Program-made: the position numbers and the translations under genes
Assembly (NCBI GenBank): GCA_022316685.1
Contig: JAKJHU010000368.1
Location: 1 to 64,000 of the forward strand
Length of the DNA: 64,000 bases
Direction: 5' to 3'
Source: Progne subis subis
Lineage: Eukaryota; Chordata; Aves; Passeriformes; Hirundinidae
Part shown: positions 32,637 through 41,309 of the stretch, one piece after another
Numbering within the stretch: position 1 is the first letter of the stretch
Layout: every line of letters starts with the position of its first letter
The notes under the pieces: generated by a model
What the model was told of the DNA's origin: nothing
Databases searched by the model: none
The model's input: the letters and a program-made list of their open reading frames with translations, nothing else

Positions 32637-33250
32637 AATGAGAAAATTCTAAAGCAGGTATGTTTTATTTCCAGCTGGGACACACGGGGGGACATTTCCT
32701 CCAAACCATGCTTGCTCTGGTGACTTTCTCTCGCTTATTTATCTTTTGAGGTATTATGCATTTGAATATATGCATTAAATTTCACAATACACCTATACAT
32801 ATTCATTACCTAGCTCCGCCTAGCCTTGCTTCATATTACAATTAGCTAGAAGATCTTTCTGCAGCTGCAGAGTCCCCTCTGGTGGTCGTGGGTTGGCATC
32901 TTCTGATGAAGTAACTAGTCTTCCTCCAAATATCCTCTTCTTGACCCCTCCTTCTGGGCAGGCACAGGAGGGATTTGGCTAGTTCCCATGTCAGTTGGTC
33001 CTGGCCAAACCATCAGCCTGGTTCTTGCTGGCTCCCAAGCCACCAAGTTCTGCTTTATTGATTTTTGACAAATATCAAAATCCTGCTTTACTAAGTTTCA
33101 ACATTTTATATCTTACCTATTGGACTTGGACCTAATAACTACCTAGCAGTCAAGTTTATTAGCTAATCTTATATGTGTTCTCAGTACAACCTGGTTTTTT
33201 ACTTCTACAAAATCACCAAAAGCTGCTGCTAAAATCTTGCATTTTCATAT
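32637..33250 (-). mobile_element. Class I ERV 5' LTR, outer end missing
   Basis: Parallels 25190-25818 from ~TGAGAAAATTCTAAAGCAGG to ATTTTCATAT at 33250, where the ERV-L LTR starts. The ~25 bases that complete the left LTR (to ATATCA) are absent here and are not found on the far side of the ERV-L provirus at 39923. This argues against a simple insertion. Confidence 0.82.
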
Positions 33251-33912
33251 TGTCCTGGTTTGGAGACAAATTTGGGGGAAAACCCCTGTATAGGATCCCT
33301 CTGGGAAGCAAACCCAAGAGGCCCCTCTCTCTAACCAGTCTGGAAAAAAAAAACCTTTGTGGAGAAAAGTGGAAAAAACTATTTTACTAAACAAATAAAG
33401 TGCATACAAGTATAAAGAATGAATAATATGAAACAATAAAACCTCTCCTTCTGAAGTGAGATGGCAAATTGAGAAAGTCCTTGCCGTGGGTGGAGCTCGG
33501 CTCTCTCTCAGTCTCTCCTCAGTCCCAGTCCCTCCGGCGCTGCTGGAAAATGCCGAGGTCCAGGCCCCGGTGGGCCGCAGGTGCAGCCCCCAGTGCTCCC
33601 CTGGGTATTCAGTCCAGAGCAGGTTTAAACAGTTCCACGGAAAAAGAAAGAAAAAAAACAGTCCAGGGAACTTCTCTGCCCTAGCTAGCTGAAACTAACT
33701 AAAAGCAAAAAGATCTCTGTCCTGCAGTCTCTCCAAGCCTCCGCCGAACACCGTCCGCAGAAGAATGTGGAGGAGTCAGGCAGTTTTCTCAAAACAAACT
33801 CCGCGCTTCTCCTTGCTCTTAGAACCAGTCTTAAAGGCACAGGACTCAATATACAGAGTCCAAACAGAACAGACGATTGGGGATACAAGCATCATAAAGT
33901 TACCCTAGGACA
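33251..33912 (-). mobile_element. ERV-L 3' LTR
   Basis: 662 bp, starting TGTCCTGGTTTGGAG and ending TACCCTAGGACA on the plus strand. The minus-strand poly(A)-type signal is AGTAAA (complement 33383-33388), not AATAAA. The U3 has CTTTAAGACTGG as a possible weak TATA region. Confidence 0.93.
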
Positions 33913-33930
33913 TTCCACCCCTTATCCCCA
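33913..33930 (-). other. Polypurine tract
   Basis: On the minus strand GGGGATAAGGGGTGGAA runs directly into the LTR start TGTCCT. This is the expected position and composition for the plus-strand primer of reverse transcription. One T interrupts the tract. Confidence 0.8.
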
Positions 33931-34063
33931 TATTGTCAATTTACTAAAACTTATATATACTCTAGCTCTACACACACATACATCTATATAAAAGCAATAT
34001 GTAACATACAGCTACATACAGTGGCAGTACCATTCAGCACACAACGATAATTACACACGGTTC

Positions 34064-37000
34064 TCACCCAACAATCAAATCTCCCTGGGGTACACATCGT
34101 GTGGTTCCATCTTTCTGCATTACCCACCATGTGCAGCCTGGCCCCTGAGCAAAGACAATCCCATGGATGGGATCCTCTGTACTTGAAGCAGGATTGATCC
34201 AAACTGTCTTCCCTAACAAACCTCTTACATGTACTACTGGGACTTTCTCTCCATCTACTGTATGTAGGGGCTCAGATTGGGCAGGGCCTGCTCGGTTGGT
34301 GGAACCTCGGGTGTTAACTAACCAGGTGGCCTTTGCTAGATGCTGCTCCCAATTTTTGAATGATCCCCCACCCAGTGCTTTCAGGGTGGTTTTTAGCAGT
34401 CCATTGTATCTTTCTACCTTCCCTGAAGCTGGTGCATGATAGGGAATATGGTACACCCACTCAATGCCATGTTCCCTAGCCCAGTTGTTGATGAGGCTGT
34501 TCTTGAAATGAGTTCCATTGTCTGACTCAATCCTCTCAGGGGTACCATGTCTCCACAGGATTTGCTTTTCAAGGCCCAGGATGGTGTTCCGGGCAGTAGC
34601 GTGAGGCACAGGGTAGGTCTCCAACCATCCAGTGGTGGCTTCCACCATGGTCAGCACATAGCGCTTGCCTTGGCGGGTTTGGGGAAGGGTGATGTAGTCA
34701 ATCTGCCAGGCTTCTTCGTACTTATACTTGGACCATCGCCCGCCATACCATAGGGGCTTCACCCGCTTGGCCTGCTTGATGGCAGCACACGTCTCACAGT
34801 CATGGATAACCTGAGAAATACTGTCCATGGTTAGATCCACCCCTCGGTCTCGGGCCCACTTATAGGTGGCATCTCTGCCCTGGTGACCTGAGGCATCATG
34901 GGCCCATCGAGCTAGGAACAACTCTCCCTTGTGTTGCCAATCTAAGTCTATCTTTGACACCTCTATCTTTGCAGCTTGATCTACCTGCTCGTTGTTTCGG
35001 TGCTCCTCATTAGCCCGACTCTTGGGGACATGGGCATCTACATGACGGACTTTGACAGGTAGCTTCTCTACCCTAGTGGCAATGTCCTTCCACTCATCTG
35101 CAGCCCAGATTGGCTTTCCCCTGCGCTGCCAATTGGCCTTTTTCCACTTCTCCAGCCATCCCCACAGAGCATTAGCTACCATCCACGAATCAGTGTAGAG
35201 GTAGAGCTTTGGCCACTTCTCTCTTTCAGCAATGTCCAGGGCCAGTTGAACAGCTTTGAGTTCAGCAAGTTGGCTTGACCCACCTTCTCCTTCAGTGGCT
35301 TGTGCAACCTGTCGTGTGGGGCTCCATACAGCTGCTTTCCACTTTCGTTTCATCCCTACGATGCGGCAGGAACCGTCAGTGAAAAGAGCGTAGCAAGTTT
35401 CTTCTGCTGGCAGTTGGTTGTATGGTGGAGCTTCTTCAGCACGTGTCACTTGTTCCTGCTCCTCTTCATCCATGAGACCAAAGTTTTCACCTTCCGGCCA
35501 GTTTGTAATTATTTCCAGAATCCCAGGGCGATTTGGGTTTCCAATGCGGGCGCGCTGAGTGATGAGGGCAATCCATTTGCTCCATGTGGCATTGGTGGCA
35601 TGGTGGGTAGAGGGTACTTCTGCTTTAAACATCCATCCCAGCACTGGTAGTCGAGGTGCCAGCAGGAGTTGTGTTTCAGTGCCTACTACTTCTGAGGCAG
35701 CTTGAATTCCTTCATAGGCGGCCAAGATTTCCTTCTCTGTTGGAGTGTAGTTGGCTTCGGACCCTCTGTAGCTTCGGCTCCAGAATCCCAGTGGCCGGCC
35801 CCGAGTCTCCCCAGGCACCTTCTGCCAAAGGCTCCAGGACAGGCCATTGTTCCCGGCTGCTGAGTAGAGCACGTTCTTCACATCTGGTCCCGTCCTGACT
35901 GGGCCAAGGGCTACTGCATGAGCGATCTCCTTCTTGATCTGGGCAAAGGCTTGTTGCTGCTCAGGGCCCCAGTGGAAATCATTCTTCTTGCGGGTGACCA
36001 GGTAGAGAGGGCTCACAATCTGGCTGTACTCAGGAATGTGCATCCTCCAGAAACCTATGGCGCCTAGGAAAGCTTGTGTTTCCCTTTTGTTGGTTGGTGG
36101 ACACATTGCTGTGATTTTGTTGATGACTTCAGTGGGAATCTGACGCCTTCCATCTTGCCACTTTATTCCTAGAAACTGGATCTCTCGAGCAGGTCCCTTA
36201 ACTTTGCTCTTCTTGATAGCAAAGCCAGCTTTCAGGAGAATTTGGATGATCTTCTCTCCTTTCTCAAACACTTCCATTGCCGTGTTCCCCCACACAATGA
36301 TGTCATCAATGTACTGTAGATGTTCCGGAGCCTCACCCTTTTCTAGTGCAGCCTGGATCAGTCCATGGCAGATGGTGGGGCTGTGTTTCCACCCCTGGGG
36401 CAATCGGTTCCAGGTGTACTGCACGCCCCTCCAGGTGAAAGCAAACTGAGGCCTGCATTCTGCAGCCAGAGGAATGGAGAAAAATGCGTTAGCAATGTCA
36501 ATTGTGGCGTACCATTTTGCTGCCTTGGACTCCAGCTCGTACTGGAGTTCCACCATGTCCGGCACAGCAGCGCTCAATGGTGGAGTCACTTCGTTCAAGG
36601 CACGGTAGTCCACAGTCAATCTCCATTCTCCGTCAGACTTGCGCACAGGCCAGATGGGGCTGTTGAAGGGTGAGTGGGTTTTGCTGACCACCCCTTGGGT
36701 CTCCAGCTCACGGATCATCTTGTGGATGGGGATCACAGCATCTCGAGTTGTTCTGTACTGTCGGCGATGCACTGTTGAAGTGGCAATTGGCACTTGTTGC
36801 TCTTCCACCTTCAGAAGACCTACAGCAGATGGGTTCTCTGATAGTCCAGGCAAGGTGTTCAACTGCTTAACATCTCCTGTCTCTATAGCTGCTATCCCGA
36901 ATGCCCACCTAAATCCCTTCGGGTCTTTGTAATAGCCATTCCGGAGGAAGTCTATGCCCAAAATGCACGGAGCCTCTGGGCCAGTCACAATAGGGTGTCT

Positions 37001-37246
37001 CTTCCACTCATTTCCAGTCAGGCTCACATCAGCTTCCACCAAAGTAAAATCTTGTGAACCCCCTGTCACCCCAGCAATGGAAATAGATTCTTCCCCCACA
37101 TGTCTTGATGGGAGTAATGTGCATTGTGCACCAGTGTCAACTAAGGCCTCATATTTTTGTGGTTCTGATGTGCCAGGCCAACGAATCCACACAGTCCAAA
37201 ATACACGGTTTTCCCTAGCCTCTACCTGGCTAGAGGCAGGGCCCCT
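34064..37246 (-). CDS. pol: ERV-L pol: protease-RT-RNase H-integrase, intact
   Basis: The frame continues directly after the gag TAG. There is no ATG at the start, so expression would need readthrough. Numbering from a GTG at 37192: aspartic protease LVDTGAQC (Asp19); RT with DIANAFF (~232-238) and catalytic YIDD (294-297); RNase H acidic residues in FTDGS (D606), QLAELKA (E644), YTDSW (D668) and VDQAAK (D738); integrase zinc residues H765, H770, C799, C802 and catalytic D832, D891, E927, with 35 residues between the last two. The C-terminal domain ends CVPQGDLIVG. All catalytic residues are present and no stop or frameshift is seen over ~1,060 codons. This is the replication polyprotein. There is no dUTPase or env after it. 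Confidence 0.93.
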   Translation of the reverse strand, partial: RGPASSQVEARENRVFWTVWIRWPGTSEPQKYEALVDTGAQCTLLPSRHVGEESISIAGVTGGSQDFTLVEADVSLTGNEWKRHPIVTGPEAPCILGIDFLRNGYYKDPKGFRWAFGIAAIETGDVKQLNTLPGLSENPSAVGLLKVEEQQVPIATSTVHRRQYRTTRDAVIPIHKMIRELETQGVVSKTHSPFNSPIWPVRKSDGEWRLTVDYRALNEVTPPLSAAVPDMVELQYELESKAAKWYATIDIANAFFSIPLAAECRPQFAFTWRGVQYTWNRLPQGWKHSPTICHGLIQAALEKGEAPEHLQYIDDIIVWGNTAMEVFEKGEKIIQILLKAGFAIKKSKVKGPAREIQFLGIKWQDGRRQIPTEVINKITAMCPPTNKRETQAFLGAIGFWRMHIPEYSQIVSPLYLVTRKKNDFHWGPEQQQAFAQIKKEIAHAVALGPVRTGPDVKNVLYSAAGNNGLSWSLWQKVPGETRGRPLGFWSRSYRGSEANYTPTEKEILAAYEGIQAASEVVGTETQLLLAPRLPVLGWMFKAEVPSTHHATNATWSKWIALITQRARIGNPNRPGILEIITNWPEGENFGLMDEEEQEQVTRAEEAPPYNQLPAEETCYALFTDGSCRIVGMKRKWKAAVWSPTRQVAQATEGEGGSSQLAELKAVQLALDIAEREKWPKLYLYTDSWMVANALWGWLEKWKKANWQRRGKPIWAADEWKDIATRVEKLPVKVRHVDAHVPKSRANEEHRNNEQVDQAAKIEVSKIDLDWQHKGELFLARWAHDASGHQGRDATYKWARDRGVDLTMDSISQVIHDCETCAAIKQAKRVKPLWYGGRWSKYKYEEAWQIDYITLPQTRQGKRYVLTMVEATTGWLETYPVPHATARNTILGLEKQILWRHGTPERIESDNGTHFKNSLINNWAREHGIEWVYHIPYHAPASGKVERYNGLLKTTLKALGGGSFKNWEQHLAKATWLVNTRGSTNRAGPAQSEPLHTVDGEKVPVVHVRGLLGKTVWINPASSTEDPIHGIVFAQGPGCTWWVMQKDGTTRCVPQGDLIVG

Positions 37247-37249
37247 CTA
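37247..37249 (-). promoter_or_regulatory. In-frame TAG between gag and pol (possible readthrough stop)
   Basis: The gag frame ends GCT TAG AGG GGC. The 18 codons between this TAG and the GTG at 37192 contain no stop, and pol is in exactly the same frame. The full frame from the gag ATG to the pol stop is therefore broken once. A suppressible UAG is the gammaretroviral solution. An alternative is a single mutation in an originally fused gag-pol. Whether suppression occurs is inferred. Confidence 0.8.
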
Positions 37250-39142
37250 AGCCTGATTATCCTTATTTCCCTGGGTAACCGGAGCTGCTTCCTTCTTGCT
37301 AGAACTTCCTCTCACAGTCTTGCCATCCAACAATTCATGCAGCCGTTGTGTCATAGCATCAGTAGATTCTCCATCCCATCTTTTCATGTTTTCTCCACAA
37401 TCACGCAGGAAGGACCACAGCTTAGCTCGTGGAATGCCTTTTCCCTCTCTATCTAGGGAACGTTTGCGTGTGGTGCCAGAGCCCCTAACTTGTACTGCAG
37501 AGATCTGGAGAATGTTCTCCTTAAGTTCTTTGAGATCCTCCTTTATCTTGTCTGCTAATCCCTGCATCCGTGTTTCCAAAGCTGCGATTCTTGCATGTGT
37601 TGGACCATGCACGACATCTGCATATGTTCGGAGCTTCTTCGCCATATCCAGCACAGTCTCCTCTGTCTCATCCCGCTTCATTATTGCTAAAGCAGAGGAG
37701 TATTCTTGTGGCCCAAATCGTACAAGTTTTCGCCACATTACAGGTGTGCATGGTACCAAGTCGGGGTTCCTAGTGTTTAGGTCATCTGAGAAGACAATCT
37801 CCGCCACTGCCATTTCTCTCAAGCGCTGAATCCCTTGTTCAATGGTTTTCCACTGAGTTTGCTGCAGATAGAGATCGTCGGCACACAGATATCTTTGTGC
37901 CACGCTTCTCAAGACCCGTTCCCAGAGACTGCAAGAACTAGCCTCCCTCATCATTTCTTGGTCAATAACTGGATCATGTGATAGGGATCCAAGATGTCTC
38001 GCTTCAGTGCCATCCAGTATTGTAGCCTCGCCTGCAGCATCCCAAAGACGGACTAACCAACTAATTATAGATTCATCAGGTCGTCGAGTATAATCCTTTC
38101 TTAGGCCGCGAAGGTCCTTCAGGGAAAAGGACTCAATAGTATCTCCTGATCTTGTAGCAGTTGGTCGGGCTCCTGATCTTGTAGCAGTTGGTTGGGCTCT
38201 TGATGTTGTAGCAGTTGGCTGGGCTCCTGATCTTGTAGCAGCTGGTTGGGCTTCTGATCGTGTGCTAGTTGGTTGGACTCCTGATCTTGTACCAGCTGGT
38301 TGGGCTTCCGATTTTGTATCAGTTCGTTCAGCTTCTGACTGTGTATCATCAGTTGCTTCAGCTTCTGATTGTGTGTCAGGTGGTTTGACTTCCGACTGGG
38401 TGTCAGGAGGCACTGAGGATCCTTCACCTGAATCATCATCTACTGGTCGATCGGTTTTTTCCGTGTGCTTCTTTCCCTTCTTTACTGCAGCAACTGCCGG
38501 TGTCTTAACCTCACTGTCTGGTTTAGCTGCAGCCTGAATAGCTGTGGGGTTGGCTGCAGCCTGAGTGACTGATTTATCTCCCTGCTCCCTTGCCTCTATC
38601 TGCTGCCCTACAGTGTTTAGCAGTGTGTGACTTATTCTAGAAAAGCTATAAGCCATATAGAGGAAAGTCACCAGGTGAAATACCAGGGAGGTGGGGTCTT
38701 TAACATTCAGGAGACTCTGAACATTCTCCAAAAGTGATGTAACTGACTTAAAAGAGAAGAAGGAAAAAAGAGGCTGAAGAGCCTCATCCCCTACTCCTCC
38801 TCTAACAAACTGTGTGCAATTATTGATAAATCCCCAAAACATGCTGCTGGAACTAGGACGCAGGGTAGGACGAAAAAACCATAAACTGAACATACCCAGA
38901 ACAAACTCCAGTATCTTTATAAGCTTCTTGTAAGCCATAATCACCGAACCCAGCAAAATAACTATTCTAATTTGTGCATCCCTAGTGTAAAAGCTGTATG
39001 TTAAGGACAATATTGGAGCTATTTCTGGGTAGGAAAACAAACCTAGGGACCAGAAAGGTATTAAGACCTCAAAAAAGCCTAGGGAACAGAACTGCAGAAA
39101 AGACTCTATTCTAAGAGACGTTAGGACTTCAAGAAGCAACAT
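37247..39142 (-). CDS. gag: ERV-L gag with hydrophobic N-terminus
   Basis: The ATG at 39142-39140 gives 631 residues. The open frame extends further 5' into the primer-binding site but has no upstream ATG. Residues ~1-170 hold about five hydrophobic stretches (roughly 15-37, 41-52, 56-72, 76-91, 152-168) that could span or embed in membrane. A basic/acidic linker follows. Residues ~244-334 are a 9-residue repeat of the AQPTATRSG type. From ~338 comes a capsid-like helical region (ESIISWLVRLWDAAGEA, SLWERVLRSVAQRYLC). There is no CCHC knuckle, and the C-terminus is basic and Ser-rich. It assembles the particle by analogy. Capsid identity is inferred from position. No frameshift is seen. Confidence 0.85.
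   Translation of the reverse strand: MLLLEVLTSLRIESFLQFCSLGFFEVLIPFWSLGLFSYPEIAPILSLTYSFYTRDAQIRIVILLGSVIMAYKKLIKILEFVLGMFSLWFFRPTLRPSSSSMFWGFINNCTQFVRGGVGDEALQPLFSFFSFKSVTSLLENVQSLLNVKDPTSLVFHLVTFLYMAYSFSRISHTLLNTVGQQIEAREQGDKSVTQAAANPTAIQAAAKPDSEVKTPAVAAVKKGKKHTEKTDRPVDDDSGEGSSVPPDTQSEVKPPDTQSEAEATDDTQSEAERTDTKSEAQPAGTRSGVQPTSTRSEAQPAATRSGAQPTATTSRAQPTATRSGARPTATRSGDTIESFSLKDLRGLRKDYTRRPDESIISWLVRLWDAAGEATILDGTEARHLGSLSHDPVIDQEMMREASSCSLWERVLRSVAQRYLCADDLYLQQTQWKTIEQGIQRLREMAVAEIVFSDDLNTRNPDLVPCTPVMWRKLVRFGPQEYSSALAIMKRDETEETVLDMAKKLRTYADVVHGPTHARIAALETRMQGLADKIKEDLKELKENILQISAVQVRGSGTTRKRSLDREGKGIPRAKLWSFLRDCGENMKRWDGESTDAMTQRLHELLDGKTVRGSSSKKEAAPVTQGNKDNQA
38145..38430 (-). repeat. 27-bp minisatellite inside ERV-L gag
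   Basis: About ten imperfect 27-bp units (CTCCTGATCTTGTAGCAGTTGG on the plus strand) encode nine-residue AQPTATRSG-like repeats. The more C-terminal units are more alike, and the N-terminal ones (DTQSEAE) are more diverged. The repeat keeps the reading frame. Confidence 0.9.
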
Positions 39143-39234
39143 GGCCACTGTCTGTTTAATCCCTACCCAAAGGACAACAACAACAACAACAAAAATGCAG
39201 TTAATAGTAATACAAGTTTTTTCCACTCTCTTTT

Positions 39235-39252
39235 GCCCCACGTTGGGCGCCA
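39235..39252 (-). other. Primer-binding site, tRNA-Lys1,2 type
   Basis: The minus strand reads TGGCGCCCAACGTGGGGC, which from memory is complementary to the 3' end of tRNA-Lys1,2, the primer of spumaviruses and some betaretroviruses. Ten bases separate it from the LTR edge at 39263, more than the usual few. Confidence 0.9.
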
Positions 39253-39262
39253 ATTAAGGGTA

Positions 39263-39922
39263 TGTCCTGGTTTGGAGACAAATTTGGGGGAAAACCCCTG
39301 TATAGGATCCCTCCGGGAAGCAAACCCAAGTGGCCCCTCCCTCCAACCAGTCCGAAAAAAAAAACCTTTGTGGAGAAAAGTGGAAAAAACTATTTTACTA
39401 AACAAATAAAGTGCATACAAGTATAAAGAATGGACAATATGAAACAATAAAACCTCTCGTTCTGAAGTGAGATGGCAAATTGAGAAAGTCCTTGCCGTGG
39501 GTGGAGCTCGGCTCTCTCTCAGTCTCTCCTCAGTCCCAGTCCCTCCGGCGCTGCTGGAAAATGCCGAGGTCCAGGCCCCGGTGGGCCGCAGGTGCAGCCC
39601 CCAGTGCTCCCCTGGGTTTTCAGTCCAGAGCAGGTTTAAACAGTTCCAAGAAAAAAGAAAGAAAAAAACAGTCCAGGGAACTTCTCTGCCCTAGCTAGCT
39701 GAAACTAACTAAAAGCAAAAAGATCTCTGTCCTGCAGTCACTCCAAGCCTCCGCCGAACACCGTCCGGAGAAGAATGTGGAGGAGTCAGGCAGTTTTCTC
39801 AAAACAAACTCCGCGCTTCTCCTTGCTCTTAGAACCAGTTTTAAAGGCACAGGACTCAATATACAGAGTTCAAACAGAACAGACGATTGGGGATACAAGC
39901 ATCATAAAGTTACCCTAGGACA
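39263..39922 (-). mobile_element. ERV-L 5' LTR
   Basis: 660 bp, nearly identical to 33251-33912. TGTCCTGG at 39263 and CCCTAGGACA at 39922. The poly(A)-type signal is again AGTAAA (complement 39394-39399). Confidence 0.93.
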
Positions 39923-40589
39923 CAGTCCCAGCACTCGGGAGGGCTCCAGGGGTCACAAGCTCAGCTCCCACACAGAGAACTCGTGGACCCTGGGGTGCTT
40001 TTCTTGGCCCCTGCATGCTCACACAGGCTGAGATGGACACTGATGGTTTCAGTGGCAGGCTCTCTCAGCCCAGCCCAGCTCCCTCCAAGCTCTGCCAGCT
40101 GCCCTGAGCTCTCGGCAGCACCAAGGGCCTCTCCCCAGCACAGCCCAGCCGGCTCTGGCCCCACAGCTCTGCTCAGGGCAGGCTGCTCTGGGCAGGGGCC
40201 CCACGGCCTCAGCCCCTCGGAAGGGCACAGCAGCAGCTGCAGCTCACAGAGGGCTCAGCCCCAGCCATGGGGGAAGGTGCCTGGCCAAGGGAAAAGGAGG
40301 CTCCCTGTGTGCCCTGCTGTCCTCTCCAGGACATCCTGAGAGCTCTGCAGCCCCTGCTGCCATGCCATCTGCCCAGGCCAGCACAACAGCCCCGGCCTTG
40401 TGGCCCTCAGGAGCTGCTCCTGCTCCAGGCCCAGGGCCCATCCCAAAGCTGGGGCAGCAAAAAAGCTGTGCCCATTTCTGGTCATTCCTGACATGATGAG
40501 GATAGGTCATCAGCAACCTGGTGGTTGTAATGAATTTTACTTTTTCCAAAGGCCTCTTCCTGAGGTCTTCATCTGAGAAATTTGTTGAC
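39923..40589. other. No gene seen; OR-flank-type GC-rich DNA
   Basis: The first ~85 bases (CAGTCCCAGCACTCGGGAGG) match 24553-24640, on the far side of the class I ERV. The rest has stop-poor overlapping frames on both strands without domains. Confidence 0.5.
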
Positions 40590-40945
40590 AAAAGCTCATT
40601 AATATTTGTTGAAAACACCAAAACTTGACAAGCCCCCAGGATTCATTCAAGTCTTCAATTCTTCTCTGGTTAATTAGAAGTTTCTGCAGTTTTCAGAAGT
40701 GTTTTCAAAGTGAATATACTCTATTAAAAACAATGAAGAAATAGTTGTTTTGTCCTGTTTAGGTTTCTTTTCCTATTTATAGATTGATATCAGAGATCCC
40801 CAGTTGATATTGATCCCCAGCACCTCCTAATGCAGTCTGAATAGATCTGAAAATCCAGACCCTTCATGGCTGACAATCAATCACACTTGGTCCCTTCCCC
40901 CACCCCACCATTTCCCTCCTCCAACCCCTGGGACTCAGAGCAGCT
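40590..40945 (-). repeat. Inverted, diverged third copy of a piece of the segmental duplication
   Basis: The reverse complement matches ~4540-4890 of copy A: CCAACCCCTGGGACTCAGAGCAG, TGGCTGACAATCAATCACAC and CAAGTCTTCAATTCTTCT correspond to GTCCCAGGGGTTGG, GTGATTGATTGTCAGCCA and AGAAGATTGAAGACTTG. It diverges from both full copies. Confidence 0.82.
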
Positions 40946-40959
40946 GAGGAATGGAGTCA

Positions 40960-41200
40960 CATCCAGGAGTGTCCCCAGGGCTCAGGACTGGGACCAGGTC
41001 AGTTAAATCTCTTGATGGATGGTCTGGACAAGGACATCGAGGGCACCCTCAGTCAGTTCCCAGTGAGCCCAGGCTGGGTGGGAGTGTGGCTGTGCTGGAG
41101 GGCAGGAAGCTCTGCAGAGGGATCTGGACAGGCTGGAGCCATGGGCCCAGGACAATTGGATGAGGTTCACCAAGGCCAAGGGCGGGCTCCTGCCCTGGGC
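40960..41200 (+). mobile_element. CR1 LINE fragment, RT region
   Basis: The wording GGACAAGGACATCGAGGGCACC and CTCTGCAGAGGGATCTGGACAGGCTGGAGCC is the CR1 segment that encodes the DLDEG...FADDTKLG and LQRDLDRLE region, with several frame changes. It is a short decayed fragment. Confidence 0.75.
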
Positions 41201-41309
41201 TCACAACCACCCCAAATCCCTGGCCGTGCTGTGCTCCTGATCTCCACAGCCTGTCCTGTTCCCTTCATCCCTGCATTGCCAGGGACTTTCTGGGACAAGG
41301 GAGCTCTGC

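Larger units (their letters stand above)
25190..33250 (-). mobile_element. Class I (gammaretrovirus-like) ERV, decayed
   Basis: Two related LTRs in minus orientation (25190-25818 and 32637-33250) flank pol and env-like remains that read right to left. Order on the minus strand: 5' LTR, degraded gag/leader (interrupted by a nested LTR), end of protease, RT, RNase H, integrase, env-like, 3' LTR. All genes carry multiple stops and frameshifts. The outer ~25-30 bases of the 5' LTR are missing where the ERV-L provirus abuts. Confidence 0.87.
33251..39922 (-). mobile_element. Class III (ERV-L-like) provirus, near complete, env-less
   Basis: Paired LTRs of 662 and 660 bp with TGTCCT...AGGACA ends, a primer-binding site, gag, pol and a polypurine tract, all in minus orientation. 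The internal region is ~5.35 kb. Only ~150 bases separate the pol stop (34064) from the polypurine tract, so there is no env. Pol style (YIDDIIVWG, integrase D,D35E) fits ERV-L/spuma-like elements. By eye the LTRs differ at about 15 positions. The flanking bases (CATAT left, CAGTC right) do not form a target-site duplication, so the ends were probably joined by recombination after insertion. Confidence 0.92.

Noticed and set aside
34167..37250. Plus-strand frames of 70-116 codons across the ERV-L pol
   Set aside because: Shadows of the intact minus-strand polyprotein.
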